A stretch of DNA of 64,000 bases from Bacillota bacterium (GTDB lineage Bacteria; Bacillota; Clostridia; Oscillospirales; Ruminococcaceae), in assembly GCA_023388515.1 (NCBI GenBank), contig JAEWGD010000014.1, positions 1 to 64,000 of the forward strand, written 5' to 3'. The notes under the pieces were generated by a model, which was not told where the DNA came from, did not search any database, and saw nothing but the letters and a program-made list of their open reading frames with translations. Made by a program: the position numbers and the translations under genes. Within the stretch, counting starts at the first letter, position 1; each line of letters begins with the position of its first letter. Shown piece by piece: positions 34,178-42,390 of the stretch.

Positions 34178-35591
34178 TATAATGAAAGCTTTTGATGGGA
34201 TTACACCTGATAATGAGCTAAAGGAAAAGGTTTTAGAGGCAATTGAGAATCATAAACCACGCAAGTTTAACTGGGATTTCTCACGAATTGTACCTGTGGC
34301 ACTTTGTGCAGTAGTGCTTATAAATGGATTTATTTTGTACAAATCCTTGCCTGAAAAGAATAATTCGGTTATTCCACTGGATTTAAGCAGTGCTAATATA
34401 TCCAATAGTATGGTAGTTGATATAACGACAACTTCGATTCCAGTTACGAAAACTACTACTGAACCTGTGATTGAGAAAAAGCTGAATGTTGATTTGATTT
34501 CAGATATTGGACTGACTTATTCACAGTTACAAGAAAGGTATGGAAAATTAATGTTTGCTTTTAATAAGAGTGGTGGTAAATTTTATTGGTTTGAAAACGG
34601 AAGTGGATCATATGGTTGGTCTGGTGAAGGTCATAGCATAGATTATGAAGGAGAAGGACTTTTACCAGATGAAATTTTTTCATTATTATGGTTTGAAGGA
34701 GATGGATATTTAAAAAAAGAAGCTGTTTTATTGCCAAAGAGCAAATCTAAATGTGTAGAGATTGTGGATTTGCAAGCAACAGACATATTTATAGGATTGG
34801 AGCAACCTGCTACATTATCTGAAATAGAAGAAAGTTATAATATTGAGTTTGAGGAAGTTTACTCGAATATAGATGAAGAAAGTGGAAAATATATGGGTCC
34901 AATCACATATCGTAATAAGGCTGGAGAAATTTTTCGTTATAGTATAGAACTTATTTACGAAGGTAAAAGTATTATTATAGAAATGCTGAATGAGGAAATA
35001 ATTTCACTTGATTCTTACGTGAAAATACGTTATAAGGTGGAAGATGACGTAACCGTATCGGAAACAGTTGCTGAAACAACCCAAACGCAAGAGGAAACAA
35101 CAGTTGTTACGGAAACTACTACTGAACCTATGATAGAGAAAAAGCTGAATTGGGATTTGCTTTCGGATATTGGGTTGACTTATGAGGAGATTAAGGCAAA
35201 ACGGGGAGAAACTACTCAAAGAGTTGAAGTTGAAGGTGGTTATGGGTATATTTTTGAAAAAGGATATGGTAAATATGGTTGGTCTGTTGAGGAGATGGTT
35301 GTTAATAATAATGAAGTGATAAAACCGAAAGAATTTGCAAAGTGTACAACTATCGATAAAGTTAGTGTTAGGGATTTGTTTTTGGGATTACCGAATTCTA
35401 TTACTCCTTTAGAAATGGAAGAAATGTTTGGTGTTAAGTACAAAAATACTCAAGATGCAGGGTATACACATTATGGATGGGAGAATTATATCTCATCGTT
35501 TTCTTATAATGATATTGATTTCATTATTTATACAAAAGAAAAAGATAAGATTGATTTAGACTCCTATATATTTTTAAAAATGGAAAATTAA
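34164..35591 (+). CDS. Anti-sigma-like membrane protein with duplicated extracellular domain
   Basis: A 475-aa protein. A cytosolic tail (MQERDIMKAFDGITPDNELKEKV), one membrane helix (about residues 45-65) and an extracytoplasmic part built of two copies of one domain. Each copy opens with a Thr-rich linker and the motif EKKLNxDLxSDIGLTY (about residues 108 and 325) and includes YGWS with aromatic neighbours. The ATG at 34164 follows GGAGG and overlaps the sigma gene by 14 bp, which suggests translational coupling and a sigma-restraining role. I do not recognise the repeated domain. What it senses is unknown. Confidence 0.8.
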   Translation: MQERDIMKAFDGITPDNELKEKVLEAIENHKPRKFNWDFSRIVPVALCAVVLINGFILYKSLPEKNNSVIPLDLSSANISNSMVVDITTTSIPVTKTTTEPVIEKKLNVDLISDIGLTYSQLQERYGKLMFAFNKSGGKFYWFENGSGSYGWSGEGHSIDYEGEGLLPDEIFSLLWFEGDGYLKKEAVLLPKSKSKCVEIVDLQATDIFIGLEQPATLSEIEESYNIEFEEVYSNIDEESGKYMGPITYRNKAGEIFRYSIELIYEGKSIIIEMLNEEIISLDSYVKIRYKVEDDVTVSETVAETTQTQEETTVVTETTTEPMIEKKLNWDLLSDIGLTYEEIKAKRGETTQRVEVEGGYGYIFEKGYGKYGWSVEEMVVNNNEVIKPKEFAKCTTIDKVSVRDLFLGLPNSITPLEMEEMFGVKYKNTQDAGYTHYGWENYISSFSYNDIDFIIYTKEKDKIDLDSYIFLKMEN

Positions 35592-35617
35592 AATATTAAC
35601 AAATAAGGAAATAACAC

Positions 35618-35653
35618 AAAAACAAGTGCAGTCGAAAGATTGCACTTGTTTTT
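35618..35653. terminator. Bidirectional terminator between the anti-sigma-like gene and pfkA
   Basis: AAAAACAAGTGCA (35618-35630) pairs perfectly with TGCACTTGTTTTT (35641-35653) around a 10-nt loop. It can act on both strands. Confidence 0.85.
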
Positions 35654-35747
35654 ATAAATATAATAAACACATAAACATAAAGTTTTTGGTTAAGCTTTTT
35701 TCAAAAAGCTTAACGGAGTTTGAGGCGGTAGCCTCATGCCGACAGGC
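35652..35747 (+). repeat. Dispersed hairpin repeat element (copy at 35.7 kb)
   Basis: Same layout as at 18.4 kb: the AGTTTTTGGTT head, AAGCTTTTTTCAAAAAGCTT hairpin, CGGAGTTT, GAGGC-GGTA-GCCTC hairpin and ATGCCGACAGGC tail. Only the second-loop base (GGTA versus GGCA) and AACGG versus AGCGG differ. It is also preceded by the TTTATAAA...ACACATAAACATAA segment seen at 18.2-18.4 kb. It lies between two convergent genes. Confidence 0.8.
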
Positions 35748-35776
35748 GAACAAGGCGAACGGAGGCAAGGCAAAGA

Positions 35777-36859
35777 CTAATCCCCGAATGAAATCCCTAA
35801 GCTTTTAGCGGTAGAAACGAGTTGGTCGTCGGGTTTAACGAACTTAGTAACGCCAGCAATATCGGAAAGCTTGTTAGAAGTAATTTTCGAGTTAACTTGA
35901 GCGACAGTTCTGCCGTATTTCTCTTGTGAGATAAGTTTTGCGGCATGAACGCCGAACTTTGTTGCAAGAATTCTGTCATAAGCACTAGGACTTCCACCTC
36001 TTAGCATATGACCAGGAACGCAGACTCTTGCGTCAATTCCAGTTTCAAGTTGAACTTGTGATGCAATTCTGTTAGTAGCAGTAATAATGCCTGCTTCGGT
36101 ACGCTTTTTTAGGCGTTCTTTTTTCTTTAATTTAGCTTCTTCAACATCGAAAGCCCCCTCAGCAACGGCAATAATAGAGAAAGACTTTCCACTATTAATA
36201 CGCTTATGCACCGACTTAATAACATTATTAACATCGTATGGAATTTCTGGAATTAGAATAATATCAGCACCACCAGCAATTCCAGTATTCAAAGTAAGCC
36301 AACCAGCCTTATTACCCATAATTTCGCAAAGAAGAATACGAGAATGGCTTGCAGCAGTGGTATGAAGTCTGTCAATAGCTTCAGTACCCGTATCAACAGC
36401 AGTATGAAAACCAAAGGTAATATCTGTTCCGAAAATATCGTTATCTATTGTTTTAGGCAAGCCAATTATATTAAGCCCCTCATTAGAAAGCAAATTAGCA
36501 GTTTTATGAGTTCCGTTTCCACCAAGCGTAAGCAGACAATCAAGCTTTTGAGTATAATAAGTATCTTTCATAGCTTTAACCTTGTCCACATTATCTTCGC
36601 CAATAATTTGCATCATCTTATACGGTTGCCTTTTTGTGCCAAGTATTGTGCCACCTTGAGTAAGAATACCAGAAAAATCAGATGGTTTCATCGTTTTAGC
36701 CATGTTATTAATAAGTCCGTAGTATCCGTTGGAAATTCCGACAATCTCCACGTTATCTTCACCAAACATTTCATAACAAGCCTTCGCAACACCTCTAAGA
36801 GTAGCATTAAGTCCAGGACAGTCGCCACCACTGGTTAAAATTCCAATACGTCTTTTCAT
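35777..36859 (-). CDS. pfkA: 6-phosphofructokinase
   Basis: Phosphorylates fructose 6-phosphate, the committed step of glycolysis. It has 360 aa, longer than E. coli PfkA (320). GILTSGGDCPGLNA starts the fold, and PKTIDND and EIMGNKAGWL are the sugar-site regions. The donor-site loop reads LGGNGTHKTA, with Gly at the position usually equated with residue 104 and Lys in PKTIDND at position 124. This Gly/Lys pair is described for ATP-dependent enzymes, whereas Asp/Lys marks PPi users. Asn replaces the usual Asp before that Gly, as I recall from other clostridial members. ATP use is therefore likely but not certain. Confidence 0.9.
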   Translation of the reverse strand: MKRRIGILTSGGDCPGLNATLRGVAKACYEMFGEDNVEIVGISNGYYGLINNMAKTMKPSDFSGILTQGGTILGTKRQPYKMMQIIGEDNVDKVKAMKDTYYTQKLDCLLTLGGNGTHKTANLLSNEGLNIIGLPKTIDNDIFGTDITFGFHTAVDTGTEAIDRLHTTAASHSRILLCEIMGNKAGWLTLNTGIAGGADIILIPEIPYDVNNVIKSVHKRINSGKSFSIIAVAEGAFDVEEAKLKKKERLKKRTEAGIITATNRIASQVQLETGIDARVCVPGHMLRGGSPSAYDRILATKFGVHAAKLISQEKYGRTVAQVNSKITSNKLSDIAGVTKFVKPDDQLVSTAKSLGISFGD

Positions 36860-36893
36860 TTTATAGCCTCATTCCATAGATTAAAGTAAGATT

Positions 36894-37541
36894 TTAGACT
36901 TTCACGAGTGCAAGGAAAATAGAAAAGTAGTGCATTATGCTCCCACCAATGACAAAAAGATGCCAAACAGAATGCATATACCTTAATTCTCTCTTTACAT
37001 AAAATATAATCCCAATCGAATAAAACAATCCTCCAGCTAAAAGAAGTATTAGTGACAATGTAGAAATTGTTTCATACAAAGGTTTAATTGCAAAAATAAC
37101 TGCCCAACCCATAATTAGATAGCATAGCGTTGAAATTTTACTGAACTTTTTGAGATTAATTGATGAAAGAACAATTCCTATTACAGCAGAGCCCCATATG
37201 CAGCCGAACAAAATCCAGCCAAATTTACTATTAAGGCATGAAATGGTGTATGGAGTATAAGTTCCAGCAATCATCAAAAATATCGTATTATGGTCGAGTA
37301 TGCGAAAAACTTTTTTTGCTTTTTCATTGGATATAGCATGATAAAGCGTTGACATTGTATAAAGAAGTATCAAGCAAGCACCATAAATTGAGGCGGTTGC
37401 AACGGCACGGGAATCAGCATAAACCGCACAGAAAACAATCAAAACAACAGTACCAACAATCGAAAGCAATGCTCCTGTTCCATGAGAAATAGCGTTAAAA
37501 ACTTCCTCACCAAGCGTGTATTTGCGTCTTATGAAATCCAT
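36894..37541 (-). CDS. Hemolysin III (TrhA/PAQR) family membrane protein
   Basis: A 215-aa seven-helix membrane protein of the PAQR/hemolysin III family. The N-terminus GEEVFNAISHGTGALLSIVG has the first conserved His, and YHAISNEKAKKVFRILDHNTIFLMIAGTYTPY is the central signature. The C-terminal HSVWHLFVIGGSIMHYF carries the last metal-ligand histidines. Despite the name, most bacterial members are probably membrane-homeostasis factors rather than toxins. It sits 3 bp after the GGDEF-EAL gene, probably in one operon. Confidence 0.9.
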   Translation of the reverse strand: MDFIRRKYTLGEEVFNAISHGTGALLSIVGTVVLIVFCAVYADSRAVATASIYGACLILLYTMSTLYHAISNEKAKKVFRILDHNTIFLMIAGTYTPYTISCLNSKFGWILFGCIWGSAVIGIVLSSINLKKFSKISTLCYLIMGWAVIFAIKPLYETISTLSLILLLAGGLFYSIGIIFYVKRELRYMHSVWHLFVIGGSIMHYFSIFLALVKV

Positions 37542-37544
37542 ATA

Positions 37545-39818
37545 TTAAAAACTCCTCCAGTTATCGACATTATCAGCATTCACAGCCAAAAATTCAGCAA
37601 TTTCGTTAGCAGGCATAGGCTTTCCAAATAAATATCCTTGAGCGTGGTCGCATCCAACCTCCTTGAGAATCCTTGCCTGTCCTTCCTTTTCGATACCCTC
37701 AGCAATAGTTTCAATCTTTTTAGATTTTGCAATTTTAATCACTGCTGAAACAATTTCACGAGCAATCTCATCTGTTTCAAGATTAACTATAAATGTACGG
37801 TCTAGTTTAAGTAACGTAATAGGTAGAATTTGAATATAGCTTAAAGAAGAATAACCTGTACCAAAATCATCCATAGCAAGCTTGATGCCCATATTCCTCA
37901 ACTGGTGCATACTACTAACAGCGAGGTCAATATCTTGCATAGCAAGCGTTTCTGTTAGCTCTATTTCAAGATATTCAGCATCAAGCCCACTCTTTACAAG
38001 AACATCAAAAACAGTATCTTTTATATCCCTTTGATAAAAATCAGCAGATGTTAGGTTTACGGACACAACAATTTTAGGCAACCCCATATCCTGCCAAGAT
38101 TTGTTTTGCCTGCAAGCTTCAGCAAGGACATATTCACTTATTTTTATTATAAGTTGTGAAGTTTCAGCAACAGGTACGAATTTTCCAGGAAGAACAATAG
38201 TCCCATCAGGCTTAATCCATCTGATAAGAGCCTCAACCCCGATGATTTTACCCGTATTCAAGTCTACTTTTGGTTGATAATAAAGCCCAAGTTCATTGTT
38301 ATCAATTGCATCAGAGAGAGCTTTTTCAAGTTCATTCCCGTTAATAACCATATCATGCATAGAGCTGTCATAGCCGAGAATAGTACCCCTGTTTCTCATC
38401 CCCGCAGATAATGCGAATTCAGCTTGTTCAAGCACTTTAACAAAGCTAGCAGCGTTACCTGGCATACAAGAATATCCAGCAGAGCATGAGAGCGATTGAT
38501 TAGAAAAAACATCAACAGCAAGCTTTGAAAAGTCAAGCTGTATTTTCTCAACAGTTTTAATCGGAAGGTCGCCATCACCATAATCCTTAATAATTAAAGC
38601 GAAATTATCGCCACCAATTCTTGCAACAAATCCACCAAAAGAAAGATATTTGTAAAGCATTTGTGCAAAACTACGAAGTAATTTATTTCCATTATGATAC
38701 CCGCAAGTATCATTAATTATGTGAAATTTATCAATATCTACAACAATAACCCAATATGATAAGTCAAGGTCAATACAGCAGTCAAAAATCTCCTGTCCCA
38801 TAATCATAAGCTTATTTCGGTTAGGAATATCGGTAACCTGATCCACATAAGCAAGGCGTTCAATAAGCAAGTCCTTTTCCTTATCCTTATGAATATCAAT
38901 AAACGCACCACCCATAACCCTGTTTTTTATATAAGAAATATTTGCAGTTTTATAGCGATAAAGGTACCAACGATATTTTTTATCAGCAGAAAGAATTCTA
39001 AACTCAATATTATGAATTTTCGTATCATCAGGTCCAACAGATTTAAACAGACTATTAACATAGGCTTCATACAGCATTTTATCGTTAGGATGAACTTTTT
39101 TCTTTAATTGCTTGAAAGAAATTATTGAGCTATCCAAGCCAAGCATCTTTTGTAATTCCTTTGACGCATAAAAGTTGTCATTTCCGTCCTCGCTTAATAT
39201 AATACCTATCTCCGAAAGCTCCATCGAAAGCTCATATCTGCTTTCCGAAACGGAAAGATTTTGAGAATATATATTAAGTTCATCTTGCATATTTTTTAAT
39301 TCAGTTAAATCAAATCCGATTGATAACAAAAGTTTGTAGTTCTTATTTTCCATTATTTCCGAAGAACTCCAAATAAAATATTTATTACTTCCATCTGACA
39401 CCTTAAAAGTAATCTCTTCTTTTTCATTTTTAAGAATTTTATCAATGTTTTCAATGGTGAAATCAGGGAGATTAAAGACCTTACACATGAGCATATACTC
39501 ATCAAAGTCTACATTTTCTATATCAAGTATACTTTTCAACTTTTCATTTGGTATAATAATACTGAGGTCAGATGTCCATAATATAGCAGGAGTATCAATA
39601 TCATCAGCAATTTTGGTGATATAAGACTGATTAATGTATCCCTCTTTTTTTTCTTTTAAATGATAATAAACGCCTAACAACAAACCAAGCAGAGAAAGTG
39701 TGATAACGTAGACATACAAAATTTGCAATGAGGCTGACTTGTTAAAATAAGTATATACTAATATAAACCCTGTGCAAATAAACAGAAAAATCTCTGCAAA
39801 TAGAATTTTATTTTTCAT
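37545..39818 (-). CDS. Membrane PAS-GGDEF-EAL protein, probable c-di-GMP phosphodiesterase
   Basis: 757 aa. Two membrane helices (about residues 5-23 and 30-50) are followed by PAS-like regions (about 60-180 and 195-310), a GGDEF domain (about 325-485) and an EAL domain (about 495-750). The GGDEF signature reads ARIGGDNFAL, with Asn for the Glu needed for cyclase activity, so synthesis of c-di-GMP is unlikely. The EAL domain looks intact: VEALIRW, ELTET, MDDFGTGYSSL, KLDR and EGIEKEGQ. It should hydrolyse c-di-GMP, perhaps with GTP binding by the dead GGDEF domain as a switch. Tandem c-di-GMP riboswitches lie 6 kb away. Confidence 0.92.
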   Translation of the reverse strand: MKNKILFAEIFLFICTGFILVYTYFNKSASLQILYVYVITLSLLGLLLGVYYHLKEKKEGYINQSYITKIADDIDTPAILWTSDLSIIIPNEKLKSILDIENVDFDEYMLMCKVFNLPDFTIENIDKILKNEKEEITFKVSDGSNKYFIWSSSEIMENKNYKLLLSIGFDLTELKNMQDELNIYSQNLSVSESRYELSMELSEIGIILSEDGNDNFYASKELQKMLGLDSSIISFKQLKKKVHPNDKMLYEAYVNSLFKSVGPDDTKIHNIEFRILSADKKYRWYLYRYKTANISYIKNRVMGGAFIDIHKDKEKDLLIERLAYVDQVTDIPNRNKLMIMGQEIFDCCIDLDLSYWVIVVDIDKFHIINDTCGYHNGNKLLRSFAQMLYKYLSFGGFVARIGGDNFALIIKDYGDGDLPIKTVEKIQLDFSKLAVDVFSNQSLSCSAGYSCMPGNAASFVKVLEQAEFALSAGMRNRGTILGYDSSMHDMVINGNELEKALSDAIDNNELGLYYQPKVDLNTGKIIGVEALIRWIKPDGTIVLPGKFVPVAETSQLIIKISEYVLAEACRQNKSWQDMGLPKIVVSVNLTSADFYQRDIKDTVFDVLVKSGLDAEYLEIELTETLAMQDIDLAVSSMHQLRNMGIKLAMDDFGTGYSSLSYIQILPITLLKLDRTFIVNLETDEIAREIVSAVIKIAKSKKIETIAEGIEKEGQARILKEVGCDHAQGYLFGKPMPANEIAEFLAVNADNVDNWRSF

Positions 39819-39966
39819 CTATGCCACCCCTCTAAATGTGTGTGCATTTTATTTATGATAATCTCATATAACTTTACCCATACATAATTACCTTAACACA
39901 ATTATAACAATACTTTTGTATGATGTCAATGAGAATTAGTGAAGTTAGAATTAAATTTTACTACTA

Positions 39967-40000
39967 TTTTCACAAAATATACACATATATAATGTAAAAT
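39967..40000 (+). promoter_or_regulatory. PhoP/OmpR-like tandem box and promoter of the two-component operon
   Basis: The 23-nt segment 39967-39989 contains TTCACA, 5 bases, TACACA, half-sites spaced 11 bp start to start. Five bases later TAAAAT (39995-40000) can serve as the -10, with the box taking the place of a -35. The same arrangement recurs at 42208-42241. It suggests autoregulation by the encoded response regulator. Confidence 0.55.
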
Positions 40001-40070
40001 AGATATATTAAGATGAAAAAATTAAAATGAACATTTATAGGGATAATTTATAATTTAAGGGGTGACTAAT

Positions 40071-40742
40071 TTGTATAAACTATTAGTAGTTGACGATGAG
40101 GTTAATATAAGGAAAGTTGTCCGTGAGTATGCTGAGTTTGAAGGGTATGAGGTTGAAGAGGCAGAGGACGGTATGCAGGCTGTTGAGATGGCAAAGAAAA
40201 AGGATTACGACCTTATTATTATGGATGTAATGATGCCTAAATTAGATGGCTTTTCAAGTTGCAAGGAAATTAAAAAGCATAAGGACATACCTGTTATCAT
40301 GCTTTCTGCAAGAGGTGAGGAATATGACAAGCTTTTCGGGTTTGAGATTGGAATTGATGACTATGTAGTAAAGCCTTTTTCACCGAAAGAGCTTATGGCG
40401 AGAGTTAGAGTTGCTATTAGGAGGAATACTTCTGAGCAAAAGGCTGATGAAAAGCTAGAGTTTGAGGGGCTTAGAATTGATATTTTAGGACGTGTTGTCT
40501 ATGTTAATGAAGAAAGAGTAGCAATGACACCTAAGGAATACGACTTGCTGTTTTATCTGGTTAAAAACAAAAACCTTGCACTCACTAGAGATAAACTGCT
40601 TGAAGATGTTTGGGGCTATGACTTCTTTGGTGATGATAGAACTGTTGATACCCATATAAAAATGCTGAGAAACAGTCTTGGAGAATACAGAAAGTTCATA
40701 GTGACATTGAGAGGAATGGGGTATAAGTTTGAAGCGAACTAG
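40071..40742 (+). CDS. OmpR/PhoP-family response regulator
   Basis: A 223-aa regulator. The receiver domain starts YKLLVVDDE, with phosphorylation at the Asp in LIIMDVMMP (about residue 50) and the conserved Thr/Ser and Lys in MLSARGEE and DDYVVKPFSP. The C-terminal winged helix (about residues 125-223) includes MTPKEYDLLFYLVKN and DDRTVDTHIKMLRNSLGEY. The TTG at 40071 is preferred: it stands 8 bases after AAGGGG and gives the family-typical M-Y-K-L-L start, whereas the GTG at 40062 lies inside that site. The kinase gene overlaps its 3' end. Confidence 0.93.
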   Translation: MYKLLVVDDEVNIRKVVREYAEFEGYEVEEAEDGMQAVEMAKKKDYDLIIMDVMMPKLDGFSSCKEIKKHKDIPVIMLSARGEEYDKLFGFEIGIDDYVVKPFSPKELMARVRVAIRRNTSEQKADEKLEFEGLRIDILGRVVYVNEERVAMTPKEYDLLFYLVKNKNLALTRDKLLEDVWGYDFFGDDRTVDTHIKMLRNSLGEYRKFIVTLRGMGYKFEAN

Positions 40743-42174
40743 GAGCCTTAGATTTAATATTTGGCTATATTTTATGCTTTTTGTTATCGTTGTATTTACA
40801 TTGCTTTGGGTATTTCAGATACTTTTCTTTGAGAGTTTTTACAAAAGAATGAAGTTTAATGCTATTGAAGAAGTATCGAATGGAATAATTGATATATATG
40901 GTAGTGAAAATTACGAAAATGAAATGCGTATGTTTGCGATAGAAAATGAAGTTTCTATAATTATTTATGACAAATATAATCGTTTAAGGCTTTCCATTGG
41001 TGGCTATGGAGATTTTGCTTTGATGAGTGGCTATAATGAAACTCCGATGTACTTAAAAGAGCTTATTAATAGCAAAGATGGCATAATAAAATATGTAGTT
41101 AATGAAAAACGAACTAATAAGCAGGTTTTGATTTATGGTTCTGTCATAGGTACACATGATAATACTGACGGATATCTGCTTGTAAGTTCAACGCTAGAGC
41201 CTGTTGAGTCAACTGTAGCTATTATAAAAAAGCAGATGTATATAATTTCTGGAATATTAATATTTTTTGGAGCATTACTTTCACTTTGGGCATCACAAAT
41301 GATTGCGTCACCGATTATAAAGATAACGGAGTCGGCTAAAAAGCTTGCTAAGGGAAATTATGACGTTGAACTTGACGGTGATGAATATAATGAAGTGTAT
41401 CAGCTTTCGCAGACCTTGAGTTATGCGTCTAAAGAAATTTCAAGGGTTGATAAGCTACAAAGGGACTTGATTGCCAATGTATCCCATGACTTGCGGACGC
41501 CTCTTACAATGTTGAAAGCATATGCAGAAATGATTAGGGACTTATCGGGAGATAACCCCACTAAGCGTGGTGAGCATTTGAATATAATCATTGACGAAAC
41601 AGATAGGCTTGCACAGCTGGTAACGGATATGATGGACATAACTAGGATTGAAAGTGGTGGAATTGCTCTTAATTATTCAACATTTGGAATAAGAAGTAAG
41701 CTTGAAGATATAATCACCAGATACAAAGGCATATCTGAATATATGGGTTATAATATTCATTTTGAAGCTGATGAAGAAATTGATGTTTATTGTGACTTAG
41801 CAAAAATTGAACAGGTATTAACTAATCTGGTTAATAATGCAATTAACTATACTGGTGAGGATAAAAATGTTTTTGTAAAACAGATAAATCAAAGTGATGG
41901 CGTAAGAATTGAGGTTAGAGATACAGGGCAGGGTATTAGCGAGGAGGATATTAAGCTTATTTTTGATAAGTATTATCGTTCTGAAAATCATAAGAGAGAA
42001 GTTGTCGGAACAGGTTTAGGCTTGTCAATTGTTAAGGTGATTTTGAAAAAACATAATTTTGCATATGGTGTTCAGAGTACGATTGGAAAGGGAAGTGTGT
42101 TCTGGTTTAAGCTAAAACTTGCTGAAAAGCCTGATGAAAAGCTTGTTGAAAACATGGAAATAAGCAAAAAATAG
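40729..42174 (+). CDS. HAMP sensor histidine kinase
   Basis: A 481-aa membrane kinase that overlaps the response-regulator gene by 14 bp and so pairs with it. Two membrane helices (about residues 8-30 and 168-188) flank an extracytoplasmic sensor region of about 135 residues. HAMP (about 190-240), then the H box NVSHDLRTPLTMLKAYAEM, the N box NLVNNAINYT and the ATP-lid motifs DTGQGIS and GTGLGLSIV follow, all intact. The start is TTG with GGGG 7 bases upstream. The signal is unknown; no transport or resistance genes are attached to the operon. Confidence 0.92.
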   Translation: MKRTRSLRFNIWLYFMLFVIVVFTLLWVFQILFFESFYKRMKFNAIEEVSNGIIDIYGSENYENEMRMFAIENEVSIIIYDKYNRLRLSIGGYGDFALMSGYNETPMYLKELINSKDGIIKYVVNEKRTNKQVLIYGSVIGTHDNTDGYLLVSSTLEPVESTVAIIKKQMYIISGILIFFGALLSLWASQMIASPIIKITESAKKLAKGNYDVELDGDEYNEVYQLSQTLSYASKEISRVDKLQRDLIANVSHDLRTPLTMLKAYAEMIRDLSGDNPTKRGEHLNIIIDETDRLAQLVTDMMDITRIESGGIALNYSTFGIRSKLEDIITRYKGISEYMGYNIHFEADEEIDVYCDLAKIEQVLTNLVNNAINYTGEDKNVFVKQINQSDGVRIEVRDTGQGISEEDIKLIFDKYYRSENHKREVVGTGLGLSIVKVILKKHNFAYGVQSTIGKGSVFWFKLKLAEKPDEKLVENMEISKK

Positions 42175-42207
42175 AAATTTAAGTGATTTCAATTTATTTT
42201 CAATTAG

Positions 42208-42241
42208 TTTTCACTAAACATACACATATACTTGTTATTAT
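42208..42241 (+). promoter_or_regulatory. Second copy of the tandem box, with -10
   Basis: 42208-42230 matches 39967-39989 at 21 of 23 positions, and TATTAT (42236-42241) stands at the same 5-base distance as the -10 in the first copy. No plus-strand ORF follows, but a strong terminator does. Confidence 0.6.
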
Positions 42242-42247
42242 AAGAAT

Positions 42248-42385
42248 ATCTCCTAAGAGGAGATGAAACCCCTTTCTTAATTTGATATTTTTACGTCCCC
42301 CAACGTGAAAATATAAATCCCCAATAATCCCTATATCATAATACAAAACTCCCATGCTATTATAGTATGGGAGTTTTGTATTATT
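42248..42385 (+). ncRNA. Candidate regulated small RNA after the two-component operon
   Basis: A predicted RNA of about 138 nt runs from the boxed promoter to the 16-bp terminator hairpin at 42340-42382. It opens with a hairpin ATCTCC-TAAGA-GGAGAT (42248-42264) and contains C-rich single-stranded stretches (ACCCC, TCCCCC, TCCCC) that could pair with ribosome-binding sites. It has no coding potential that I can see. This is inferred from promoter, terminator and composition only. Confidence 0.45.
42340..42382. terminator. Bidirectional terminator before rnfB
   Basis: Perfect 16-bp arms (42340-42355 with 42367-42382) with A/T-rich flanks. It ends the rnf operon on the minus strand and any transcript arriving from the two-component side. 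Confidence 0.9.
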
Positions 42386-42390
42386 TATTT

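Noticed and set aside
35626..35808. 60-codon open frame resembling one at 43106-43318
   Set aside because: Both are translations of the dispersed hairpin element; the shared peptide reflects the DNA repeat, and neither has a ribosome site.
36894..37541. Haemolytic toxin
   Set aside because: The family name is historical; the seven-helix PAQR layout indicates a housekeeping membrane protein.
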